In this document: positions 1 to 5,492 of the stretch, piece by piece
Numbering within the stretch: the first letter of the stretch is position 1
Layout: each line of letters starts with the position of its first letter
NCBI GenBank assembly: GCA_027031185.1
Contig: JALVEF010000221.1
Span: 1-11,989, forward strand
DNA: 11,989 nucleotides
Direction: 5' to 3'
Source: Saprospiraceae bacterium
Lineage (GTDB): Bacteria; Bacteroidota; Bacteroidia; Chitinophagales; Saprospiraceae
The notes under the pieces: model-generated
Seen by the model: the letters and a program-made list of their open reading frames with translations, nothing else
Database searches by the model: none
What the model was told of the DNA's origin: nothing
Position numbers and translations under genes: made by a program

Positions 1-873
1 CTGGCCTTAATTGTCTTTTTGTTTTCTCTATCCAATATCTTCCGGGCCGCCCGCTGGAATATGCTGCTTCGCCCGCTGGGTTACCGGCCGCGATTCATCA
101 ATGCCTTTTTGGCCATCGTCATCGGGTATTTTGCGAATCTGGGACTGCCCCGGATGGGCGAATTTATCCGCGCTACCACCCTGTCCAGATACGAAAGCAT
201 ACCGGTAGAGCAAGCCGTGGGCACCATCATGGTGGATCGCGCGATTGACATGCTCTCGTTCCTGATTGTCTTTGGCTTGGCTTTGATGCTTCAGTTCCAT
301 ACCCTGGCGGACTATCTGTCCGCGCACGCCCGGATACCGGGCCAAAAGCTCATCCGGAATCCGGTCTTTTGGGTCTCCCTGGCAATCGGAGCAGGCATCC
401 TGTATGGAATTTACCGCCGGCGGGAGCGATTGCGACACACGGCCGTTTATCAGAGACTGGATCGCATTCTGCGTGGATTTGCCGATGGTATCAAAACAGT
501 GGCGCAAGTGCAAAACGTCCCCCTGTTTTTGTTGTACTCATTCTTGATATGGGGGCTATATTACTCGATGACCTACCTTTGCTTTTTTGCCTTCCCACCG
601 ACAAGCCACCTGGGACCGGGCGCCGGCCTGCTGGTATTCGTCTTTGCCAGCCTGGGCATGATTATTCCATCGCCCGGTGGGATGGGAACTTACCACGCTA
701 TGGTCGTGGCCGGCCTGTCCCTGTTTGGTATTGACGGCGGCGATGCCTTTTCATTTGCCAACATCATCTTCTTTACGATCCAGATCTTCGGAATCATTAT
801 TTTTGGGCTGGCTGCCCTGCTATTGATGCCCTTTGTCAACCGGGGTTACCGACCATTACCTGCCAAAGTTTGA
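1..873 (+). CDS. Lysylphosphatidylglycerol synthase TM-region family protein (UPF0104/AglD-like), 5' end outside window
   Basis: This is the C-terminal 290 residues of a polytopic inner-membrane protein; the frame is open from base 1, so the true start lies upstream. Several hydrophobic segments are visible. Two family landmarks of PF03706 can be read: an early GYFANLGLPRMGEFIRA segment (the polar R-x-GE..R motif after a helix) and, near nt 670-700, PSPGGMGTYHA, which resembles the conserved P-x-PGG-x-G block. The protein ends in a short basic tail. In this family some members flip or aminoacylate lipids (MprF-type) while others act in glycan or lipid export; the soluble aminoacyl-transferase domain of MprF is not present here, so the substrate cannot be named. 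The stop lies four bases before the chosen rfaE2 start, suggesting one operon. Family assignment is fairly sure, function is not. Confidence 0.8.
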   Translation: MALIVFLFSLSNIFRAARWNMLLRPLGYRPRFINAFLAIVIGYFANLGLPRMGEFIRATTLSRYESIPVEQAVGTIMVDRAIDMLSFLIVFGLALMLQFHTLADYLSAHARIPGQKLIRNPVFWVSLAIGAGILYGIYRRRERLRHTAVYQRLDRILRGFADGIKTVAQVQNVPLFLLYSFLIWGLYYSMTYLCFFAFPPTSHLGPGAGLLVFVFASLGMIIPSPGGMGTYHAMVVAGLSLFGIDGGDAFSFANIIFFTIQIFGIIIFGLAALLLMPFVNRGYRPLPAKV

Positions 874-877
874 CGCC

Positions 878-1375
878 GTGCTCGACCAAATAGCAAAAAA
901 TAAAATCCTGACCCCGGATGAGCTGGCCGCCCGCCGCGCCCGCTGGCGACAGGCAGGCAAAAAAGTCGTCTTCACCAACGGCTGCTTTGACCTGATTCAT
1001 TACGGCCATCTGCACTATTTGGCGCGCGCACGTGCCCTGGGCGATGTGCTCATCGTCGGTGTCAATTCCAAAGAATCTGTCCGACGGCTCAAAGGACCCC
1101 ACCGTCCCATCCAGGATGACAAGACGCGCTACCATCTGCTGGCCTCCCTGATTTTTGTGGATGCCGTCGTGGTGTTTGAAGAAGATACACCGCTGGAATT
1201 GATCCGCCTCGTACAACCCGACCTGTTGGTCAAGGGCGGCGACTGGCCCGTCGAAGACATTGTCGGGGCCGATCTCGTGCGTGCCGCCGGCGGCGAAGTA
1301 CGGTCACTGCCTTTCGTACACGGCTATTCTACCACATCCATTGAACAAAAGATCCTGAACCGCAATAAAGAATAA
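878..1375 (+). CDS. rfaE2: D-glycero-beta-D-manno-heptose 1-phosphate adenylyltransferase (RfaE2, monofunctional)
   Basis: Transfers AMP from ATP to D-glycero-beta-D-manno-heptose 1-phosphate in the cytoplasm, giving the ADP-heptose precursor for the LPS inner core. The sequence is a nucleotidyltransferase of the cytidylyltransferase fold: TNGCFDLIHYGH at residues 33-44 contains the HxGH nucleotide-binding motif, VKGGDW lies at about 118-123, and the ending GYSTTSIEQKIL is typical of RfaE domain II. The N-terminal kinase domain of bifunctional HldE is absent, as is common in Bacteroidota, so the kinase should be encoded elsewhere. I chose GTG at 878 (165 aa) because the N-terminus then matches the usual family length and it starts four bases after the upstream stop. 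A TTG at 833 would add 15 residues inside the upstream gene. Product is sure, start is moderately sure. Confidence 0.9.
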   Translation: MLDQIAKNKILTPDELAARRARWRQAGKKVVFTNGCFDLIHYGHLHYLARARALGDVLIVGVNSKESVRRLKGPHRPIQDDKTRYHLLASLIFVDAVVVFEEDTPLELIRLVQPDLLVKGGDWPVEDIVGADLVRAAGGEVRSLPFVHGYSTTSIEQKILNRNKE

Positions 1376-1391
1376 CACGCTCGTATCTTTG

Positions 1392-1689
1392 TATACTCCA
1401 AGCGATTTGTTTTGGGACGATTGAATATCGAACACTTGGGCTGAGCTTGTCGAAGCCAGGAACACCGATTTGAGATTTAAGAATGAATCCCGCGCAGATG
1501 CGCCGTCGGGCTGACGATTTTAGAATGTATCCCGCGCAGCCCAATGCCACACTGACTTCTACATTCGCTCAACGTTTACAATGAGTTTGTCGAAGTGGCC
1601 CTGCCTGTAGAAACACCTACTTCTATAATCTTCATTCGTTAATCGGTGTTCGATATTCCCAAGTCCCAAACCTGTTTGTAACGAGTATA
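1392..1689. repeat. Imperfect long inverted repeat filling most of the rfaE2-nif3 gap
   Basis: The left part of this non-coding stretch pairs in order with its right part: TATACTC (1392-1398) with GAGTATA (1683-1689), TTTGGGAC (1411-1418) with GTCCCAAA (1663-1670), and GAATATCGAACAC (1423-1435) with GTGTTCGATATTC (1646-1658, perfect over 13 bp). A second left segment, AACACCGATT (1461-1470), also matches AATCGGTGTT (1641-1650). TGAG[CT]TTGTCGAAG occurs twice in direct orientation at 1442-1455 and 1582-1595; from memory this resembles an intergenic motif frequent in Bacteroidota, but I cannot verify that here. I see no convincing protein in any frame. It may be a degraded mobile element or stacked small repeats. 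Confidence 0.7.
1475..1539. repeat. Two imperfect direct repeats of 23 bp, 42-bp period
   Basis: The 23 bases at 1475-1497 recur at 1517-1539 with two differences (A to T at positions 5 and 12 of the unit). Both units end in ATCCCGCGCAG. The spacer between them is GC-rich. They lie inside the larger inverted repeat. Confidence 0.75.
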
Positions 1690-1745
1690 ACTGCTTAGGT
1701 GCTCCTGTTTTTAGCGCAAAAACAGCGGGCACCCACAACAGTTAC
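1688..1745. repeat. Interspersed inverted-repeat element, copy A
   Basis: A 58-bp hairpin-forming element. Outer arms TAACTG (1688-1693) and CAGTTA (1739-1744), middle arms GGTGC (1698-1702) and GCACC (1729-1733), inner arms CTGTTTTT (1705-1712) and AAAAACAG (1718-1725), loop AGCGC. It shares both ends and the inner stem with the elements at 3407-3462 and 11701-11863. Its right end touches the nif3 -7 box, so it could affect nif3 transcription. Confidence 0.85.
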
Positions 1746-1746
1746 G

Positions 1747-1754
1747 TATCTTTG
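1747..1754 (+). promoter_or_regulatory. Bacteroidota -7 box (TAnnTTTG) for nif3
   Basis: TATCTTTG fits the TAnnTTTG -7 consensus. No TTG is present at the usual 19-21 nt upstream; that position is occupied by repeat copy A, so the promoter is incomplete or weak. The box ends five bases before the nif3 ATG, implying a leaderless or nearly leaderless mRNA. Confidence 0.5.
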
Positions 1755-1759
1755 CGGAT

Positions 1760-2551
1760 ATGATAACCATCGGAGACATAGCGGCCTATCTCGAAGACCT
1801 GGCGCCCCTGGCCTGGCAAGAAGACTACGACAACGCCGGCCTGCTCATTGGCAACGTCACGGCACCCTGTACAGGCTGTCTCATCACGCTCGATGTAACG
1901 GAAGAGATTGTCGCCGAAGCGGCGACGAAAGGTTTGAATCTCATCGTCGCCCACCACCCGCTCATCTTCCGCGGGCTGAAGCGGTTGACCGGTTCCAACT
2001 ATGTCGAACGCACCGTCCTGGCTGCCATCCGGAAAGGCATCGCCGTGTATGCCATCCATACCAATCTGGACAATATATCCGAAGGCGTCAATGCCATGAT
2101 CGGGGAGCGGCTCGGCTTGCAAGAATTGGAGATCCTGCGTCCCAAGCAACCGGACCGGCCGGATATTGGGGCCGGTATGATTGGTTACCTGCCGGAAGCA
2201 CTGGCCGGAAAAGACTTCTTACAAAAACTCAAGTCCACCTTTGCGGTGGACTGCATCCGCCATACCCGCCTGTTGGAGCAGCCCGTCCGGAAGGTGGCCT
2301 TTTGCGGCGGAGCCGGCAGCTTCCTGCTGCCCGATGCCATCCGCGCCGGCGCCGACGCCTTCGTGACCGGAGACTTTAAGTATCACGAATTCTTTGATGC
2401 CGACGGACGCATCTTGATTGCCGATATCGGCCATTATGAGAGTGAGCAATTTACCACACAGCTATTGCACCGGTTTTTATCCCAAAAATTCCCTAACTTT
2501 GCAGTTCGTTTGGCAGAGACATATACCAATCCCATAAAATATTTCACCTGA
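1760..2551 (+). CDS. Nif3-like dinuclear metal center protein (short form)
   Basis: A 263-residue protein of the Nif3/YbgI/YqfO family (annotated in databases as GTP cyclohydrolase 1 type 2/Nif3-like), a cytoplasmic toroid-forming protein with two metal ions per active site; the physiological reaction is not settled. The metal ligands seen in the E. coli homologue can all be placed: H65-H66 in AHHPLIF, D104 in HTNLDN, and the late H225-x3-E229 in DIGHYESE. GDFKYHE at 204-210 precedes them. The N-terminus (DIAAYLEDLAP..QEDYDNAGL) aligns with the family start, supporting the ATG at 1760. Long-form members of about 365 residues carry an extra PII/CutA-like middle domain; here the chain passes directly from about residue 130 (RPKQ) to GAGMIGYL, so the insert is missing. 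The stop overlaps the next ATG by one base. Confidence 0.92.
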   Translation: MITIGDIAAYLEDLAPLAWQEDYDNAGLLIGNVTAPCTGCLITLDVTEEIVAEAATKGLNLIVAHHPLIFRGLKRLTGSNYVERTVLAAIRKGIAVYAIHTNLDNISEGVNAMIGERLGLQELEILRPKQPDRPDIGAGMIGYLPEALAGKDFLQKLKSTFAVDCIRHTRLLEQPVRKVAFCGGAGSFLLPDAIRAGADAFVTGDFKYHEFFDADGRILIADIGHYESEQFTTQLLHRFLSQKFPNFAVRLAETYTNPIKYFT

Positions 2552-3309
2552 TGGCAAAAAAAGAGTTGACTGTCGAAGACAAGCTAAAAGCGCTTTATGA
2601 GCTTCAGATGATAGACTCTGAGCTGGACAAAATCAAAGTCCTGCGCGGGGAGCTCCCCATAGAAGTCAAGGACCTGGAAGACGAACTGGTCGGTATGGAT
2701 AAGCGCATTGAGCGCGTCAAAAGCTCCATTAACGAAATTGAACAGGAAATTTCCGGCTATCGTGGGTCCATCAAGGATGCCGAGTCTCTGATGATGAAAT
2801 ATAAAAAACAGTTGGACGAAGTGCGCAATGACCGCGAATATCGCGCCTTGATGAAGGAGATCGAAGACCAAGAATTAAATATCAAGCTGTACGAAAAGCG
2901 CATCGGCGAAGCCAAAAAACGCTTGGATGCCAAGAAAGAAGCGCTAAAAAAGTTTGAAGAAGAGCTCAAACAAAAGAAAGTGGACCTGGAAATCAAGCGC
3001 ACCGAATTGGACAAGATTATCGCTAAAACCGAAAAAGAAGAAAAAAAACTGCTCAAGGCTTCCGAAAAAGCCAAAAAGAATATCGAAGAGCGCCTTTTGG
3101 CCAGCTACCTGCGCATCCGCGCCAAATCCCGCAATGGCTTGGCCGTTGTGACCGTGACGCGCGATGCCTGCGGGGGGTGCTTCAACAAAGTGCCCGCACA
3201 GGTGCAGTTGGAGCTGACCATGGCCAAAAAAATCATTGCTTGTGAGCACTGCGGCCGTGTCTTGGTAGATCCCGAAATGGTGGGAGCTGCCCAGACCGAA
3301 GAGGCTTAA
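2551..3309 (+). CDS. Coiled-coil C4-type zinc ribbon protein
   Basis: A 252-residue, highly charged protein. Residues from about 15 to 185 are almost entirely Lys/Glu/Leu heptad-type sequence predicted to form a long antiparallel coiled coil. The C-terminal domain has a four-cysteine zinc ribbon: C207-x2-C210 (CGGC) and C231-x2-C234 (CEHC). This is the zf-RING_7 (PF02591) architecture. No enzyme motif or signal peptide is visible, so it is cytoplasmic; nucleic-acid or protein binding is plausible but not shown. The start codon overlaps the nif3 stop (TGATG), pointing to translational coupling, and these two families are often neighbours in Bacteroidota, suggesting a shared but unknown role. 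A TAnnTTTG-like box (2494-2501) inside the end of nif3 could give independent expression but lacks a partner -33 element. Confidence 0.9.
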   Translation: MAKKELTVEDKLKALYELQMIDSELDKIKVLRGELPIEVKDLEDELVGMDKRIERVKSSINEIEQEISGYRGSIKDAESLMMKYKKQLDEVRNDREYRALMKEIEDQELNIKLYEKRIGEAKKRLDAKKEALKKFEEELKQKKVDLEIKRTELDKIIAKTEKEEKKLLKASEKAKKNIEERLLASYLRIRAKSRNGLAVVTVTRDACGGCFNKVPAQVQLELTMAKKIIACEHCGRVLVDPEMVGAAQTEEA

Positions 3310-3345
3310 TCATCCCTTCTCGGCTTCTTCCCTTTTCCGCCAGTA

Positions 3346-3366
3346 GCACGTGTCCTTCCCACGTGC
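3346..3366 (+). terminator. Hairpin after the zinc-ribbon gene, possible terminator
   Basis: GCACGTG (3346-3352) and CACGTGC (3360-3366) form a perfect 7-bp stem with a TCCTTCC loop, 36 nt after the stop codon at 3307-3309. It is followed by AAAA, not a T-run, so intrinsic termination on the + strand is doubtful. It may only be an RNA 3'-end stabiliser. Confidence 0.35.
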
Positions 3367-3406
3367 AAAACTGTCGCTTTTCAGGAGAGACTACCGTTGT
3401 TTTTTC

Positions 3407-3462
3407 GTGACTATTTGGCGCTCCTGTTTTTAGTACAAAAACAGGAGCACCTAAACAGTTAC
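3407..3462. repeat. Interspersed inverted-repeat element, copy B
   Basis: Core hairpin GCTCCTGTTTTT (3420-3431), loop AGTAC, AAAAACAGGAGC (3437-3448), a perfect 12-bp stem extended by GG/CC across one mismatch. The right end CCTAAACAGTTAC (3450-3462) is identical to the right end of the copy at 11701-11863; the left end (3407-3421) is a diverged version of its left end. It lies 21 bp before the -33 element of the TPR-gene promoter. Confidence 0.85.
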
Positions 3463-3483
3463 CATTTTTTCTAACCCGTGGCA

Positions 3484-3515
3484 TTTGCTGCTTTGGGGCA
3501 AAACGCTTAGCTTTG
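3484..3515 (+). promoter_or_regulatory. Bacteroidota-type promoter of the TPR gene
   Basis: TTTG (3484-3487), a 20-nt spacer and TAGCTTTG (3508-3515) match the Bacteroidota -33/-7 consensus in sequence and spacing. Transcription would begin near 3520, downstream of the first in-frame ATG at 3485, which therefore cannot be the start codon; this supports the ATG at 3548, giving a leader of roughly 25-30 nt. Confidence 0.7.
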
Positions 3516-3547
3516 CCCGGGGCACTGTGCTGCGCCAAACAACCGGT

Positions 3548-5038
3548 ATGGGACGACACATCTTTTTTATCTTTTTTTCTTTGATGACACTTTTGCCGCC
3601 GGCTCGCGGCGGCAAAACCTACTTTGCTTACACCGTTCGCGCACGGGACGCCTACAGCTCCGTGCTCCGGCTGCGATTAGACGAAGCCTCCGGCAGATTG
3701 GACCGCTTAAAATTGGTGGAACCGGACAACATGATCGTCTATCATATCGAAGATTACGTGGACTTCTTCCGCCTATTTATTACCGAGGACAAAGCACTGT
3801 TCAAACGGCTGGAAGCAAATAAAAAGCGCCGCTTGCGCCACATCCGATCCGGGGACCCCAATTCGCCTTACTACTTGTATGCACAGGCCGAGATCAATTT
3901 GCATTGGGCCTTGCTCCGCATCAAAGCGGGACAGTATTTGAGCGCCTTCAATGAAGTCAGCGAAGCCTACCGCTTGTTGAAAGAAAACGAGCGCAAGTTT
4001 CCCGGTTTTATGGGAAACAAAAAGAGCCTCGGCATCCTCCATGCCGTGGTCGGCGCCGTGCCAGACAAATATCGCTGGGGGGTCAAGCTTATCGGCAATA
4101 TGGATGGCTCCATCCGGCAGGGACGCCGCGAGATCGAAGAAGTACTCGCTTATGCGCAAATACACCGGGATTTCATCTTCAAAGAAGAAACCGAAATCCT
4201 CTATGCCTTTATGCTCCTGTATCTGACCAACCAAAAGGACCAGGCGTGGCAGGTCATTTCGGGTAGTACGCTGGACCCGGCGGACAATCCCCTGGCCTGC
4301 TTTGTGCAAGCCAACATTGCCTTGCATGCCGGGCGTTCGGCTGAAGCCGAGCGCATCCTGAATCTGGCCCCCCACGGTGATGGCTTTTTTGAGTTACCCT
4401 ACCTGTATTTTATGAAAGGGCTGACCAAGCTATATCGCCTCGATGCACGCGCCGAAGCGGATTTCAAGACCTTTCTGCGTCTGCAGCATGGCCAGTCTTA
4501 TGTGAAAGAAGCCTACCAAAAATTGGCATGGAATGCCCTGGTTCACGGTGATCTGGCCGGATACCATACCTATATGGCGCGGTGCAAAACGGAAGGTACG
4601 CGCGATCAGGAAGGCGATGATGCCGCCTACAAAGACGCGATTTCGGGCCAAACGCCTGACATCCGATTGCTACAAGCGCGCATGCTCTTTGACGGTGGAT
4701 ATTACAAACGCGCCCACGGCCTCCTGGCTCAGTTCAAACAAAGCGACTTCCCGCAAGAATACCAATTGGAATTTTTGTATCGCTCCGCCCGGCTGAGCCA
4801 AAAACTGGGGCATGATACAGAAGCCATCCTGCGCTATCTGGACGTCTTGCACTTTCAGGATAAGACCGGATCCTACTATCCCTGCAATGCAGCCTTGCAG
4901 ATTGGGTTGATTTACGAAAAAAACGGCAATAAGGCCCAGGCGCGCCGCTTTTTTAAGCGCGTTTTGAAAATGAATCCCCGCCAGTACAAGACATCCCTCC
5001 ACGCCAAGGCTAAGGCCGGCCTGAATCGCTTGGGATAA
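3548..5038 (+). CDS. Exported TPR-like protein of unknown function
   Basis: A 496-residue protein with a signal peptide: basic GRH, then IFFIFFSLMTLLP, with probable cleavage after PPA at about residue 19. The frame stays open back to 3485, but that ATG sits in the -33 element of the promoter and would bury the signal peptide behind 21 extra residues. The rest is mostly helical, with helix pairs suggesting divergent TPRs; the clearest one is near the C-terminus (AALQIGLIYEKNGNKAQARR, then FFKRVLKMNP). A distinctive central stretch reads KKSLGILHAVVGAVPDKYRW, then GVKLIGN. No catalytic motif or lipobox is seen, so a soluble periplasmic or surface location is inferred. It appears to be a single-gene unit with its own promoter. 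I do not recognise a named family; a scaffold role is only a guess from the TPR-like structure. Confidence 0.82.
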   Translation: MGRHIFFIFFSLMTLLPPARGGKTYFAYTVRARDAYSSVLRLRLDEASGRLDRLKLVEPDNMIVYHIEDYVDFFRLFITEDKALFKRLEANKKRRLRHIRSGDPNSPYYLYAQAEINLHWALLRIKAGQYLSAFNEVSEAYRLLKENERKFPGFMGNKKSLGILHAVVGAVPDKYRWGVKLIGNMDGSIRQGRREIEEVLAYAQIHRDFIFKEETEILYAFMLLYLTNQKDQAWQVISGSTLDPADNPLACFVQANIALHAGRSAEAERILNLAPHGDGFFELPYLYFMKGLTKLYRLDARAEADFKTFLRLQHGQSYVKEAYQKLAWNALVHGDLAGYHTYMARCKTEGTRDQEGDDAAYKDAISGQTPDIRLLQARMLFDGGYYKRAHGLLAQFKQSDFPQEYQLEFLYRSARLSQKLGHDTEAILRYLDVLHFQDKTGSYYPCNAALQIGLIYEKNGNKAQARRFFKRVLKMNPRQYKTSLHAKAKAGLNRLG

Positions 5039-5432
5039 GTCCAGTAAGTCCGTGATCAAATAGTTTGCGTACCCTTCGGGCACGCGTGGATTCGGCGGGA
5101 CGCAGAGACACGATGCTTCGCGTCTCTGCGTCCCGTCCCCGTCGGCCCGTGCAGCCGGTAGCGGAGGCCCTTGTTTATGCCCTTCCCGCCAGGAAAAATC
5201 GCCCATCTTCCAGTCTGAAAAACGGGAAAACTGCCCCGAACGGGCCGCCAGCCGGACGGCCGCCCACCGAGAGGCCAAAAACGACTTCTCCCCGTCGGAT
5301 GATTCGAATATTTTCCATCCTGTAAACCACTGATTATCAATGCATTTCCCGGGCAATAAGTCAGTGCCGGAACGGGCAAGAACAAAAGCCTGTCCCAGCC
5401 GTTAAAAGGGCGGTTTTTTTCGGCAAAAAAAC
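5039..5432. other. Non-coding stretch between the TPR gene and the nqr promoter
   Basis: Starts with a very strong hairpin (5096-5135) and continues with about 290 bases of GC-rich sequence up to the nqr promoter. Overlapping long open frames exist here on both strands (for example 5056-5385 on the - strand), but they are rich in Arg, Gly and Pro, resemble no family I know and share the same bases, so I treat them as chance. A weak CCG/CGG stem followed by seven T (5399-5420) might end leftover transcription before the nqr promoter. Confidence 0.5.
5096..5135 (+). terminator. Very stable 14-bp hairpin downstream of the TPR gene
   Basis: CGGGACGCAGAGAC (5096-5109) and GTCTCTGCGTCCCG (5122-5135) are perfectly complementary; inside, CGA and TCG pair around a TGCT loop after one A-C mismatch. 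It lies 57 nt after the TPR stop. There is no T-run after it, so it is either a Rho-independent-like barrier without U-tract, an mRNA 3' stabiliser, or a dispersed intergenic repeat; AGAGAC..GTCTCT hairpins of this type are, from memory, widespread in bacterial intergenic DNA. Confidence 0.5.
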
Positions 5433-5463
5433 TTTGTTTTAGGTTGGAAGCAACCTACCTTTG
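5433..5463 (+). promoter_or_regulatory. Promoter of the nqr operon
   Basis: TTTG (5433-5436), a 19-nt spacer and TACCTTTG (5456-5463) form a full match to the Bacteroidota -33/-7 promoter. Transcription would start around 5468-5471, leaving a leader of about 22-25 nt before the nqrA ATG at 5493. No other promoter of this quality was noticed between the nqr genes, so all six are likely co-transcribed. Confidence 0.75.
5440..5457. promoter_or_regulatory. Perfect inverted repeat in the nqr promoter spacer (candidate operator)
   Basis: TAGGTTG-GAAG-CAACCTA: two perfect 7-bp arms around four bases, lying between the -33 and -7 elements and sharing two bases with the -7 box. A second, outer pair, CGGCAAA (5421-5427) and TTTGCCG (5460-5466), flanks it off-centre. 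The placement is what a repressor or MerR-type regulator site would show, but no regulator gene is in the window. Confidence 0.5.
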
Positions 5464-5492
5464 CCGGCGATTCGAAAGTAAATCACGATGAG

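Noticed and set aside
833..877. TTG at 833 as rfaE2 start
   Set aside because: It would add 15 non-conserved residues encoded inside the upstream gene; GTG 878 gives the usual N-terminus. Not fully excluded.
1475..1539. CRISPR array
   Set aside because: Only two imperfect units are present, no further units or cas genes; a simple tandem repeat explains it.
1699..2379. 226-codon + strand frame overlapping nif3
   Set aside because: It runs in another frame of the nif3 gene, is extremely Arg/His/Pro-rich and has no family features.
2494..2501. TAACTTTG as a promoter for the zinc-ribbon gene
   Set aside because: It fits the -7 pattern but no TTG lies 19-21 nt upstream, and the one-base overlap of the genes argues for co-transcription.
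3485..3547. Upstream ATG of the TPR gene at 3485
   Set aside because: It lies within the -33 element of the promoter, before the expected transcription start, and would hide the signal peptide.
4670..5356. Frame of 228 codons on the - strand overlapping the TPR gene
   Set aside because: It is mostly antisense to a well-supported exported protein with signal peptide and promoter, and its product has no recognisable domain.
5056..5385. Long open frame of 109 codons on the - strand in the gap before nqrA
   Set aside because: The DNA is GC-rich and contains a perfect hairpin; overlapping frames are open on both strands; the Arg/Gly/Pro-rich product matches no family I know. A genome-wide repeat could explain it. 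A protein search with hits in unrelated loci and conserved codon usage would be needed to reinstate it.
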